Source: Rhodopseudomonas palustris (GTDB lineage: Bacteria > Pseudomonadota > Alphaproteobacteria > Rhizobiales > Xanthobacteraceae). From it: DNA of 64,000 nt. The notes beneath the pieces are model-generated. The model saw nothing but the letters and a program-made list of their open reading frames with translations, searched no databases and was not told the origin of the DNA. Position numbers and translations under genes: made by a program. Of the stretch, positions 12,001 to 18,008 are shown in pieces. Positions within the stretch are counted from its first letter, which is position 1. Each line of letters opens with the position of its first letter. The DNA lies in assembly GCF_034479375.1 (NCBI RefSeq), contig NZ_CP140155.1, positions 1,922,001-1,986,000 of the forward strand, written 5' to 3'.

Positions 12001-15000
12001 AGTCGTCCCCTGGTAGGCGCCCGAGACTGTGACGCTCGCGCTCCCGAACGCGACCGAGCGGTCGCCCGGCTGGCCGTTGCCGTCATTGGCGTTGTCCGCG
12101 CCCCAGGCGATGTTGAGCGAGACGTTGCTGACCGATGCGCCGAGATTGGGAGTCTCGGCCTCGTTGTTGCCGCCCGCCAGCGACTCGTCCTCGACCCGAG
12201 ACGCCGTGCCGGTGTTCGCCACCGGGCTGTCGTCGATCACGTTGACGGTGAAGGTGTCCCGCGCGATGTCGCCATCGCCGTCCCGCGCGGTGAAGGTGAA
12301 GGTGAAGGACAGCGTGTCCTCCTGCGACGCGCTGGTGCCGGCCACCGGGTGGTCGAGCACGCCGCTCAGATTGAAGACGTAGCCGCCGGAGCCCTGATCC
12401 GACAGCGTCACCGTAAACACGGTCTGATTGCCCGCGGTCGCGGTCAGCACCGTGCCGTTGGCCGACAACGTATAGACCAGCGCCTGGCCGCCCGACGTCA
12501 GGGTGTCGAGATTGATCGCGCCGTTGCCGCCGCTGACGCCGATGAATTGCGCCGCGACCGCCGCGCTGATGACACCATCGGCGACATAAGCACCGTTGCT
12601 GCCGCCGAACACCACGGACCGATCGCCCGCCACCTGCGTGCCGGTGTAGCCGCCGTTGCCGGCGGTGTTGGAATCGTCGCCGCCCCAGAAGATGTTGAGC
12701 GGGCCGCCGGCCGACGCGGTGGTGACGTCGGCGAAGCCGAACAGCGTGAAATCGCCGTCGCCAGCGCCGCGGGTGTCCTCGTTGCCGCCGGCGAGCTGCT
12801 CTTCCTCGACCGTGCGGGTGAGAATTGTCCCGATCGCCACCGGCGCGTCGTCGATCACCTTGACGCTGAACGATGCCGGCGCGGTGGTGTCGCCATCGCT
12901 GTCGGTGGCGGTGAACTGGAACTGCAGCGCGAGCGACTCCTCGCCCTGCACTTCGCCGGGATGGTCGATGGTGTCGACCAGGGTGAACTGATACGAGCCC
13001 GAACCGGAATCTGACAGGCTGACTGTGAACACCACATGCGCCGCAATCGCGGCATTGGTGTTGGCCGGCACCGAGGCCGGCTCGACGCTGCCGGTGTAGG
13101 CGACCAGCACCTGGCCGCCGTTGACGGTGAAGACCTTGTAGTGGATTTCCGCGCCGCGCGAGGTCAGTTGCTGCGCCTCGAGCGCGGCAACGCCTTCGGC
13201 GGTGAACGCGACCGCGCGGTCGCCGGGCTGGCCGTTGCCGTCATTGGCGTCGTCGGCGCCCCAGGCGATCGCCAGCGTGCCGCCGGTCGACTGCGTGGTG
13301 CGGTCGCTGAGGACGATCGGCACACCGACCACCGTGATGCCGGTGTCGGCATCGCCGGCGCCGCCGAAATCCTCGTTGCCCGCGCCGACGACGATCGGCT
13401 GCTCTTCCTCGACCACGCCGTCCTGATAAGGCGTGCCGATCAGCGGAACGTCGTCGACGATGCTCACGGTGAACGTGCTCGACGAGGTGTCGCCATCGGA
13501 ATCGGTGGCGGTGTAGTTGAAGGTCAGCGACAGCGCGTTCTCGTCACTGCCGGCCGCGTGATCCAGCGGCTGCTTCAGCGTGAAATTGTACTCGCCATTA
13601 TTGAGGTCCGACAGCGTGGCGAACAACACCACATTGCTGGCGGCAGTCGAAGAAGGCACGGTCGCGCCGGTGTAGCCGACCAGCGTGCCATCCGCGAGCA
13701 GCGTGAACTGCACCGTCTGTCCCAGCGACGTCAGCGCCTCGCCATAGGCGCCGGACACCGCGACGGCGGCGTTGCTGAAGGCGACCGCGCGGTCGCCCGG
13801 CTGGCCGTTGTTGTCGTTGCCGTTGTCCGCGCCCCAGGCGATGTTCAGCGACACGTTGCTGACCGAAGCGGCCAAGCCGTCGGCGGCTTCGTTGTTGCCG
13901 CCCGTGAGCGACTCGTCCTCGACCGTCGCGGTGGTTCCGGGATTTGCGATCGGCATATCGTCGACGATCTGCACCTGGAACACGCTCGACGATGTGTCGC
14001 CGTCGGAATCCGTGGCAGTGTAGTTGAAATTCAGCGCCAGCGTGTTCTCGCCGTTGCCCGAGGCGTGATCGAGCGGCTTCACCAGCGTGAAGCTGTATTC
14101 GCCGTTGTCGACGTCCGACAGCGCGACGTAGAACACGACGTTCGACCCAGAAATCGAAGTCGGGGCGGATTCGCCGGTGTAGCCGACGAGTTCGCCGGTC
14201 GACAGGATGGTGAAGCTCACCTGCTGTCCGAGCGAAGTCAGTGTTTCGCCGAACGCACCGGACACCGCGACGTCGGCATTGCTGAACGCGACCGAGCGAT
14301 CGCCGGGCTGGCCGGAATCGGTGTTGGCGTCGTCGGAATTCCAGTCGATGTTGAGCGACACGCCGCTCACCGAGGCGGAGAGACCGTCGTCTTCGTTGTT
14401 GCCGCCCGACAGCGACTCGTCCTCGACGGTCGCGATGTCGCCCGGATTGGCGACGGGCACGTCGTCGGTGACGTCGACGGTGAAGTTCGAGGCCACCGGA
14501 TCGCCATCGGCGTCGGTCGCGACGATCGCGAAGGTCAGCGGCTGGCTCGTGCCGTTGACGCCGACATGGTCGAGATTGTCGAGCAGCGTGAAAGTGTAGC
14601 TGCCGCTGTCGACGTCGGACAGCGCCACCGTGAACACGGTGCGGCCGTCGCCAGCGGTGGCGACGATCGAGGTGCCGTCGGCCGACAGCGCGTAGCTGAT
14701 CGTCTCGCCATTCGAGGTGAGGCCGAGCGACGTCAGCGTGACCAACGTCGAATTGGCGAACACCAGCGAGCGGTCGCCGAGGACCGGCGAGCCGGTCGAA
14801 CCGCCGTCGACGCTGCTGTTGCCGCCGTCGGCGCCCCAGCCGATGCCGAGCGACGCCGTCACGGCGCTGGAGACGAACAGATTGCCCTCGCCGGTCTGCT
14901 CGACCAGCGCGGTCGGCACCACCGTCCCGGCCACCGGCGAGTCGTCGTTGACGCTGATCACGATCGACAATGGCGCGGTGTCGCCGCTGCCGTCGGTGGC

Positions 15001-15930
15001 GACGACGTCGATCGTCAGGCTCAGCGTGTCCTCGGTGCCGCCGACCGGATGATCGAGCGGGCGCAGCAACGTGACGGTGTAGGCGCCCTGGATGGTCGAA
15101 TTGACATCAAGCGAGATGATGAAAACCTGGTTGGCCGCGACCGACGGATCGCTGCCGGTGTAGCCGATCAGCGCCGGCTGACCATTGATGGTGGTGAATT
15201 GCAGGTTGACCGCCTGCCCGCCCGAGGTCAGCCCGGTCAGACCCGGCTGCGTCGCCGCGAAGGACAGGCTGCGGCCGATCACGTCGGTGCCGAAGTCGAT
15301 GTTGAGCGAGCCGGTGAAGCTGGTCAGCGTGCCGCCGGTGTCGCCGAGACCGCCCGGCTGACCTTCGAACAGGCCGTCTTCATTGAGGATGACGGTGTCG
15401 GCCCCGCCCGGAATCGGCGTCGACGTCGCGGTCTGCTGCGCTGTGCCGACCTGCGTCCCGGAGGCTTCAGCGCCGAGCAGATCCAGCGGCGTGCCACCCG
15501 ACAGCGCATCGATGGTGAACGAACCGAAATTGGCGCCGGACGGTGACGACGGCGCGCCGGGCGTACCAGCCGCCGGAAGCACCGACTGATCAGTGGTGAT
15601 CGGGAACAACTCCGCGAACGCGGTGCCGTCGAGCACCCGGTCCAGCGCCATCTCGAACGACACCTCCGGCAGCGGCGCGCCGGTGTTGCTGAACACCGGG
15701 TCGATCGAGACCGTCGATTGGTTGTCGAACAGGATGATCAATCGATCGCCGATGCGAACGAAGGTCAGCTTCTCGCTGGAAATCTCGCTGAAATCGATCC
15801 TGGCTGCACCGTCGAGATGGACGGTGACCGCCTGCCCGCTCTGCGGCTTTGCCAGCTTCAATGACTTTGGAGAGGTCGATGGTTGCTGTGACGAGCCAGA
15901 CAGCTGAGCCAGCAGGACGGGAGCATTCAT
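1..15930 (-). CDS. Giant LapA-like type I-secreted repeat adhesin (3' end outside window)
   Basis: The frame opens with ATG at 15930 (MNAPVLLAQL), preceded by GGAGG about 9 bases upstream, and has no stop down to base 1, so at least 5310 residues are encoded and the C-terminus is missing. Residues 1-115 form a compact non-repeat N-terminal domain, as in LapA-type adhesins that plug the TolC pore. A PAAG motif follows at 119-122. From about residue 330 to 3850 come roughly twenty Ig-like modules of 140-230 residues, each joined by a D-D-x-P linker (VNDDSPV, IVDDVPL, NVNDDTPT), resembling T1SS-143/VCBS repeats. Residues about 3911-3971 hold RTX-type glycine/aspartate repeats (GNGGDDTLIGG, GGTGNDTI). 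Beyond these lie cadherin-like modules (VNDVPVAGAD, VADAPVL) and possible carbohydrate-binding folds. Known family role: cell-surface adhesion and biofilm. The downstream position behind protease and secretion genes supports this. Substrate is unknown. Confidence 0.93.
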   Translation of the reverse strand, partial: MNAPVLLAQLSGSSQQPSTSPKSLKLAKPQSGQAVTVHLDGAARIDFSEISSEKLTFVRIGDRLIILFDNQSTVSIDPVFSNTGAPLPEVSFEMALDRVLDGTAFAELFPITTDQSVLPAAGTPGAPSSPSGANFGSFTIDALSGGTPLDLLGAEASGTQVGTAQQTATSTPIPGGADTVILNEDGLFEGQPGGLGDTGGTLTSFTGSLNIDFGTDVIGRSLSFAATQPGLTGLTSGGQAVNLQFTTINGQPALIGYTGSDPSVAANQVFIISLDVNSTIQGAYTVTLLRPLDHPVGGTEDTLSLTIDVVATDGSGDTAPLSIVISVNDDSPVAGTVVPTALVEQTGEGNLFVSSAVTASLGIGWGADGGNSSVDGGSTGSPVLGDRSLVFANSTLVTLTSLGLTSNGETISYALSADGTSIVATAGDGRTVFTVALSDVDSGSYTFTLLDNLDHVGVNGTSQPLTFAIVATDADGDPVASNFTVDVTDDVPVANPGDIATVEDESLSGGNNEDDGLSASVSGVSLNIDWNSDDANTDSGQPGDRSVAFSNADVAVSGAFGETLTSLGQQVSFTILSTGELVGYTGESAPTSISGSNVVFYVALSDVDNGEYSFTLVKPLDHASGNGENTLALNFNYTATDSDGDTSSSVFQVQIVDDMPIANPGTTATVEDESLTGGNNEAADGLAASVSNVSLNIAWGADNGNDNNGQPGDRAVAFSNAAVAVSGAYGEALTSLGQTVQFTLLADGTLVGYTGATVPSSTAASNVVLFATLSDLNNGEYNFTLKQPLDHAAGSDENALSLTFNYTATDSDGDTSSSTFTVSIVDDVPLIGTPYQDGVVEEEQPIVVGAGNEDFGGAGDADTGITVVGVPIVLSDRTTQSTGGTLAIAWGADDANDGNGQPGDRAVAFTAEGVAALEAQQLTSRGAEIHYKVFTVNGGQVLVAYTGSVEPASVPANTNAAIAAHVVFTVSLSDSGSGSYQFTLVDTIDHPGEVQGEESLALQFQFTATDSDGDTTAPASFSVKVIDDAPVAIGTILTRTVEEEQLAGGNEDTRGAGDGDFTLFGFADVTTASAGGPLNIFWGGDDSNTAGNGGYTGTQVAGDRSVVFGGSNGAYVADGVISAAVAAQFIGVSGGNGAINLDTLTSGGQALVYTLSANGTVLTATAGNQTVFTVTLSDQGSGGYVFNLSGVLDHPVAGTSASQEDTLSFTFTFTARDGDGDIARDTFTVNVIDDSPVANTGTASRVEDESLAGGNNEAETPNLGASVSNVSLNIAWGADNANDGNGQPGDRSVAFGSASVTVSGAYQGTTLTSLGVAVHTAVLSDGTLVGYTGATVPNSTSASNVVFFATLSDANSGEYSFTLVKPLDHAAGSDENALALTFAYTATDSDGDTSSSTFTVSIVDDAPVIGTPYQDGVVEEEQWIVVGPGNEDTSGAADGDYWGSFFGIPYFVDATTETTGGTLAIAWGADSANDNNGQPGDRSVSFTAAGIAALEAQHLTSRGEQIHYKVFTLNGGEVLVAYTGDIAPSAVPSSTNAAITAHVVFIVGLSDAGNGSYAFKLVDTIDHPGAVQGEDVLSLAFGFAATDSDGDTATSSFTVRVIDDAPVIGRPDDETVREVNLPTTNYDTTHPDYPNSTVQTGDLDISWGADDNNSGAISNRSVAFTTSAGASGLTSDGSAISYTLSPDGTTLTAVTADSRVVFTVQLSDSGDGSYTFTLFDSIDHPSSGPNDDSLPLTFGFKATDGDGDTATSSFTVTIRDDEPTVGPNTTVRLDDDTLGGNPGGNGDDADAVAKTGTLVHNGGADGTASVLWSSVGLTLPSSFWFEVSADGTVMTITQDQGNGYVPVLTMTITNTATGAYSVAQVAPIDHPQGTIPGFEDNVQFTVSYIVTDGDGDTATGTISVNVDDDTPTVAANALIQLDDDALLGGNAGGVGDDVESPVLTGVLSHSGGADGTASVLWAPNGLSLPFGFWFTLSPDSKTMTITQLQDGTYVGVFQATITDTATGAYQITQLAAVKHNTPGIEDNAEISFQYRVTDGDGDVATGTLSFNVDDDTATIGAIATRTVTELTASGFSNAFQAQSLSNVSLNISWGADDANPTAGAGAHDRSVAFAASLANAVPAGITSNGFDLIYLLSADGQTLTAYRYENGHYLTGSGGDLGASPSNSARVFSVSLSDGGSGSYNFTLHDNLDQASGLAANTLPLSFGFTATDSDGDVASGSFTVEVIDDLPITTGAPDLGAVTEVALAGGLSLTTGALNIDWNADDFGGRHLEFVTSGGNPVITPGLTSDGVPLVYVVRAASNGFDQELIAYKTGDAQIDSNAVFIIALNSPSNPTYVFTLYQNLDHTGINGTTLPVTFEVRGVDGDGDAVDQAVTVNVADDTPTLTQVYRYNDVHEAQLSGGPDVDGHSFAVQFGADGYGATAFTGAIKLDIGPGLAGNVSFDVSAGAHREPLLTSEGRAITFVKVDANTIRGYVAAADNGGNPDETIIEIKLTDTDASATTTLYGVIDHIAVQDGSQIDGIRVDATVAFSDGDGDVVTGIIRTTIHDDVPVSTGAVTASTVLDDDALAGNAGGAGDVPDATTASGGPGALFAIGADGLKSVVLGTTTAFSAIYTDANGVSHSEAVTWGAPTVIGGATTWIAAGAHGDAARLTIGADGSYTFTVLKPLVHPTSGATEETLTLTFNYTVTDGDNDAAAGSLTVNVNDDTPTLAQVYRYNDVHEAQLSGGPDVDGHSFAVQFGADGYGATAFTGAIKLDIGPGLAGNVSFDVSAGAHREPLLTSEGRAITFVKVDANTIRGYVASADNGGNPDETIIEIKLTDTDVSATTTLYGVIDHIAVQDGSQIDGIRVDATVAFSDGDGDVVTGIIRTTIHDDAPVSTGAVTASTVLDDDAFAGNAGGAGDVLDATTVSGAAGALFTIGADGLKSVVLGATTAFSAIYTDANGVSHSEAVTWGAPTVIGGATTWIAAGAHGDAARLTIGADGSYTFTALKPLVHPTSGATEETLTLTFNYTVTDGDNDAAAGSLTVNVNDDTPTLAQTYRYNDVDESHLGGGAAVDGHSFAVQFGADGYGATAFTGAIKLDIGPGLAGNVSFDVSTGAHREPMLTSEGRAITFVKVDANTIRGYVASADNGGNPDETIIEIKLTDTDASATTTLYGVIDHIAVQDGSQIDGIRVDATVAFSDGDGDVVTGIIRTTISDDVPTVAVIANQSVTETTASGFSNVFQVQSLSNVSLNISWGADDANPTAGAGAHDRSVAFAASLANAVPAGITSNGFDLIYLRSADGQTLTAYRYENGHYLNGSGNDLGTSPSNSARVFSVSLSDSGSGSYSFTLYDNLDHASGADALPLNFGFTATDSDGDATSGSFTVDVVDDVPLVTANAEEGSVEERYLDGPHPTTFGNLAIDWNADDRNVHLTFTSTTITDDLGNVLALTSGGIALKYAIVPADGSTNPLDQKLIAYKDGDTPDNPVFSVNLISAGNPSYQFVLYQALDHSGSYDDTLPLTFSVTGYDGDGDAVTQSLTVTVEDWAPLVTANAEEGSVEERYLDGPRPSTFGNLAIDWNADDRNVHLTFTNTTVTDDLGNVLALTSGGVALKYAIVSADGSTNPLDQKLIAYKDGDTPANPVFTVNLISAGNPSYQFVLYQALDHSGSYDDTLPLTFSVTGYDGDGDAVTQSLTVTLEDWSPQSSDVDAKTIEEAAGSVSTGNVDLEIDFGADGGSAGASVTFVSAGPLTVKTQDGNAVSLTSLGVGLSYVLSADGATLTAYRFNGTDYISETGVSLGSDVVNASAAAVFTVTLSDAGTGSYNFTLLQPLDHPAATGSVQQLTLDFGFQIKDGDGDTDTNNFSVIVDAAGAVSIGYTAPDSALFVNMSETSQTVDGQTVAAHSVTDRASVTDRVVGLDRLGSITMADGGSAGDILIGGAGNNKLFGNGGDDTLIGGGGLNTIQGGTGNDTIIYTAGSGGIDTVDGGADTDTQIVNGTAAAETFNINAINLGGGSYLAANIDASGTAADGTNFEVATTAVEEWLVSGGGGGDTFNVSGALLGTGIATSTLTINGDAGNDTLDLTGYAHDVRIVSDGGADADTVKFAFKTTDATYAKVFAQDGVTLIGVEVTYNGVTSTFTNYESFVFTDGTRSLPALFNTAPLALDDTVMASEDAPLSIDALLGLLNNDSDIDGNTLTVTGVANATHGTVALNNGNPIFTPTANFSGVAGFDYTVSDGNGGTATAHVTVDVAPKADAPVLSSSSTNPTKAEEVAIDLSVGAALADLDGSETMTVSLGGVPSGFVLTDGQGHSALSTGAAIVLTGWTLSTLSLTPPSNYNGAFTVEVSATVTDSAVLSDGQTHTDVRTEVQSINVVVTPVNDVPVAGADALSSVKEDSGVRIISFTSLLGNDSAGPANESGQTLTITALSNVIGGTAVINGTNILFTPAANFNGTASFDYTVQDNGQTAGIDDFKSSVGQVSFSVTPVADAPVGTSNTVTATEDGAHIFTAAEFGFTDPLDSPANNFTGVVISTLPMAGTLTNHGVAVTAGSLVSIADINAGYLVFTPAANGNGDDYASFTFRVQDDGAVSGGNSTFINNQFASGWSVPAGASATWGTMTGGPSQITDQTAVAFAQNIGGPNAKIQTDTANQPNAIAHAGESYHLTFDALKIVGYGTAPVTVQVYAGNTLIGQTSYTLTGGAPSHSIIQLTTSVVGGGNDNQPLKVVWTAGGGHGDAIVIDDVALTKVGGAGSNLLVNGDFGPGSYYVGDNVDGTPRTMTIDVTPVNDLPVAVIDNPSGDAPGYTITEDTIWATFNAIGNDTLDPDAGAPNSITIGAITVPTNYYGITASDLSVTVAPDNKIRVELLGTNWQKLANGTFMTIPISYTLHGDGTDASTAQMMIRVTGVNDAPVLDVSKSPAITLAEDAGGPSFAGKVQVSSLAGFAGTAGIGNVTDDGYIVGIAITGANAANGTWSWSIDGTTWFPINAASLSDSNALLLYGNYYVYFQPAAGFDGTVSNGLTIRAWDQSAGTPGSYANTTTNGGSTAFSSATDTVVVTVTPSNDAPDFGNGVVAGSVTQQIGVPPASVLTNGGFESGSAGWTASSTEGGSNFGSGFPGEGSYNFTANSFGVYTAVKAQLAQTVSTLPGVQYTLSFSVATTSLTPDAHVYVNWNGQQVAAIASGQASGGGYQTFTVAVTGTGSDTLQFVIDDANNPATFDAWYLDAVALTPTAHYESTSGTISFSDDDVADVHSVSVTTPQGSSYVGHFVPVVDQAGNTVNWTFYASDAEMQGLPANSVDQVYTLTISDGNGGFDTQDVTVTLVKHV
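4020..4200 (-). other. RTX-type calcium-binding repeat block within the adhesin
   Basis: In the adhesin frame, residues about 3911-3971 read as successive glycine/aspartate nonapeptides (DILIGGAGNN, FGNGGDDTLIGG, QGGTGNDTII). RTX repeats bind calcium and fold outside the cell after type I export. Here the block is internal, followed by at least 1300 more residues, so it is not the terminal secretion signal region. Confidence 0.75.
4874..5803 (-). repeat. 465-bp tandem duplication in the adhesin
   Basis: The string cagtcttcga starts the unit at 4874 and at 5339, giving 465 bases (155 codons) per module. The two copies are nearly identical along their length and both end in a linker of the type VTANAEEGSVEER. 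This is one Ig-like module duplicated in frame. Confidence 0.85.
6343..8800 (-). repeat. 978-bp tandem repeat in the adhesin (2.5 near-identical copies)
   Basis: The string gatgatgccggtgacgac begins at 6343, 7321 and 8299, exactly 978 bases (326 codons) apart. Two full units and about half of a third, to roughly 8800, differ at only scattered bases. Each unit codes for two Ig-like modules with linkers of the type NVNDDTPTLAQ and IHDDVPVSTG. The near identity at DNA level points to recent duplication or gene conversion. Confidence 0.9.
11114..14569 (-). repeat. Two tandem copies of a two-module adhesin block (about 1.73 kb period)
   Basis: The block starting at 11114 recurs at 12842 (1728 bp, 576 codons). 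Inside it, the motif at 11717 recurs at 13451 (1734 bp), so the period varies by a couple of codons. Each block contains one module ending in the linker IGTPYQDGVVEEEQ and one ending in ASRVEDES or a similar string. The copies are clearly related but less alike than the 978-bp units further on. The right-hand boundary is approximate. Confidence 0.7.
15565..15576 (-). other. Predicted LapG cleavage site (PAAG) in the adhesin
   Basis: Residues 119-122 of the adhesin read P-A-A-G, directly after the folded N-terminal domain and before a Pro/Ser/Gly-rich linker. LapG proteases cut LapA-type adhesins within a T/P-A-A-G motif at about residue 108. Motif, position and the adjacent protease gene agree; cleavage itself is inferred. 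Confidence 0.75.
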
Positions 15931-16339
15931 AGACCACAACCTCCATCGACGAACCGCATTCGTGGCGGCTCGCTCATGAGGTTAAAATAGTCTTAACGCC
16001 TGTATTCGGTCAATAATTGTCGTTCTATTTCAGCTAGTTTTAGGGATTTTGGTTAAGTTCAGAGAAGCTTACTTGAACGACGACACTTCCATGATTCCAA
16101 CGTATACTTAAGGTTCCATCGAATTTCGAGGCGATCGACTAGTATTGAATCAGAATATACCGCTCGATGGACGAGAAAGGCCCGGGGTTCCACGAGGCTC
16201 GAATACTTAGGAGATCGCTCCGCGTTCATGGCGAAAACGGTATTCCGGCCACGAAATGGCCGGATTTACGCCGCTGCACGCCGGAACTATTTGCGAGCGA
16301 CCGCCCTGGTCTTCGCGAGACGCGTGCGTATTGGAATGC
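15931..16339 (-). promoter_or_regulatory. Leader and probable promoter region of the giant adhesin
   Basis: This 409-base stretch has no credible gene. It is clearly more AT-rich than its surroundings between about 15975 and 16150 (for example gaggttaaaatagtcttaac), which suits a promoter reading left into the adhesin. A ribosome-binding site GGAGG precedes the ATG at 15930. No individual promoter hexamers or operator could be assigned with confidence. Confidence 0.4.
16244..16264 (-). terminator. Hairpin terminator candidate after the small secreted protein gene
   Basis: Inverted repeat tccggcc / ggccgga with a 7-base loop, about 76 bases past the stop of the gene ending at 16340. On the minus strand it is followed by a T-containing stretch (CCGTTTTCG). 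It would separate that gene from the adhesin transcript. Confidence 0.4.
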
Positions 16340-16687
16340 TCAGTTCCGACCGATGACGCAGGGGGTCGGCTGATATTTGCTGCGATACAGCAACGCCTGT
16401 TGCCCGATACCGTCGAGCCAAATGCCGCGGCCAGCATACCGATACCCATCGCCCATCGGAATCAGGCGCATCGGCACGGCGCGATGCGGCTTGAGGTACA
16501 GGCGCGCGGTGACAATCTCGCCCGGCGAAGCGACCGGGCCCGATTGCAGCACGTAGTTGCCGCCATTGGCGCAGGAGACCGAGAGGCTGGCGCCCGGCAG
16601 GATGATCTCTGCCCCAGCCGACACGACTGACCCGAGCGAAACCGGCAGCACCAGCAGCCCGCAAAACATCGCTTGCTTGAAATTCAT
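16340..16687 (-). CDS. Small secreted protein of the adhesin locus, possibly MliC-like
   Basis: This codes for 115 residues from ATG at 16687 (MNFKQAMFCG). Residues 1-25 are a clear Sec signal peptide ending around SAGA. The mature part has two cysteines, one in LSVSCANGG near the start and one in YQPTPCVIG near the end, likely forming a disulfide. The stretch GDGYRYAGRGIWLDG vaguely recalls MliC-type lysozyme inhibitors, but similarity is weak and no function is assigned. It sits between the LapG-like protease (103 bases upstream) and the giant adhesin, all on the same strand, so it may act on the exported adhesin, the protease or the envelope. A longer frame upstream of this ATG runs through the protease gene and is rejected because it would bury the signal peptide. 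Confidence 0.75.
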   Translation of the reverse strand: MNFKQAMFCGLLVLPVSLGSVVSAGAEIILPGASLSVSCANGGNYVLQSGPVASPGEIVTARLYLKPHRAVPMRLIPMGDGYRYAGRGIWLDGIGQQALLYRSKYQPTPCVIGRN

Positions 16688-16790
16688 CGCACTTCCCCTG
16701 CCCCGAACCAATTTATGTTCAATTAAGAACGCAAATCGGTCGCCGATACAAGCGGAGGAACAGCTTCGCGCAGCCTTCTCGCGCGAGCTG

Positions 16791-17777
16791 TCAGAGTTGC
16801 AGCGGCAGCGCGGAGCTTGCAGCCGCAGTCCCGGCGTCAGCGGCCGGCGCCATGTCGCTCTCGCTCTCATGGTGCGGGCGAGCGGCATAGGGCGCGGCAA
16901 ACAGGCTGACGCCGCGGTGATCGATCGCAAACAACGGCATGAACGACTGCAGATCGCGGCCGTCCAGCAGCGACGCGCGGCGATTGTCGAGTACCAGCCA
17001 GCGGCCGTCGAGCCGCACCGCCAGCACCGCATGGTCCTGGCGCACCGCGAGATCGCGAACCAGCACCAGTTTCAGATCCGCCTCGTCGGCGCCGGCCGCA
17101 CGCAACAGCGCGTATTTGGCGATCGCGTAGTCCTCGCAGTCGCCGATCCCGCTGCGCAGCGTCTGCAGCGGCGACGTCCACCGATCGGCGACGCCGTGCT
17201 GCTGATAGTCGGTGACGTAGCGCACGGCGTCGTTGACGGCGCGGTTGACCAGTTCGGCGCGCGTTCGCGCATCGCCGGCCTCTCGCGCGCTCCGCATCAA
17301 CGCGACGAAGCGACGCTCCGACGGCGAGCAGCGCGCGTCGTCGCGATTGCACCGGCCGACCGAGCCCGCGTCCACATCCATCGCGGCCTCGACGCCGCGC
17401 CACTTCGTCCACAACACGCCCTCAGGGGCACGGAAGGTCATCAGGCCGAACGGCTCGTCGGTCGGTGTCGGGATCGCCGGCAAGGCCGGCGCATCGCTGG
17501 CGACGGCCGAAGGCGATGCCGGCCCCGTCGACGCCATTTCGACCGGCCCGGACGCTGACCGTCGCAGCCCGTCGTGCTTGGCGAGCACCGCGTTGATGGT
17601 GAAAAATCGAACCTGCGGCGCCGTCACCGGCAGCGAACTCTCGATCGCGCTCTCGGACGGCGACTTCTTGGTCCGCGCGTCGGCCGGCGCCGTACCGCAC
17701 AGCATGGTCCCAGCCGAAAGGGCAAGCGCAAGCCCCAGCGCGCGCGGGAGTGCCCGCGGCCGATCGATCCGCAACAT
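16791..17777 (-). CDS. lapG: LapG-like periplasmic transglutaminase-fold cysteine protease
   Basis: The 328-residue product belongs to the bacterial transglutaminase-like cysteine proteinase family (DUF920, PF06035). The N-terminus has a signal peptide (hydrophobic ALGLALALSAG, cleavage near ADA). The catalytic triad is visible: Cys214 in GIGDCEDYAIAKY, His249 in RQDHAVLAV and Asp264 in LVLDNR. LapG cuts the N-terminal retention module of LapA-type adhesins in the periplasm and so releases them from the cell; it is calcium dependent and held inactive by LapD when c-di-GMP is high. The adjacent adhesin has the expected PAAG site. No LapD homologue is present in the window. Residues 35-100 form a low-complexity Ala/Ser/Pro linker, longer than usual for the family. 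The gene is separated by 231 bases from the secretion genes, so it may have its own promoter. Confidence 0.9.
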   Translation of the reverse strand: MLRIDRPRALPRALGLALALSAGTMLCGTAPADARTKKSPSESAIESSLPVTAPQVRFFTINAVLAKHDGLRRSASGPVEMASTGPASPSAVASDAPALPAIPTPTDEPFGLMTFRAPEGVLWTKWRGVEAAMDVDAGSVGRCNRDDARCSPSERRFVALMRSAREAGDARTRAELVNRAVNDAVRYVTDYQQHGVADRWTSPLQTLRSGIGDCEDYAIAKYALLRAAGADEADLKLVLVRDLAVRQDHAVLAVRLDGRWLVLDNRRASLLDGRDLQSFMPLFAIDHRGVSLFAAPYAARPHHESESDMAPAADAGTAAASSALPLQL

Positions 17778-18008
17778 GACTGACGCCCCGTTTTGTCCGG
17801 GACATCGGCCGACGTCGTCGCGTCGATCCCTGTCCCGGATCTTGTGGGATCAGGGATAGAGCGGACGCCGCTTCAACGCGGTTAAACCGCGGCAGGATCA
17901 CATAAGTAGCTGGAATCGCAACTAATCGGGCCCCAACGAATCGCGTCGAAATTTATCGATTCAGGATTTGTTGACCGTATCGCTGCCGCCACGACGGCGT
18001 GTACCACG

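Noticed and set aside
4..15546. Very long plus-strand open frames (for example 6031-13014, over 2300 codons) rich in Arg, Val and Asp
   Set aside because: They are the antisense of the repeat adhesin. High GC and codon bias leave the opposite strand open; the products have no domain sense, while the minus-strand frame shows clear Ig-like and RTX modules.
16167..16373. 68-codon plus-strand frame in the adhesin leader region
   Set aside because: No ribosome site, no domain, overlaps the end of the secreted protein gene; treated as chance.
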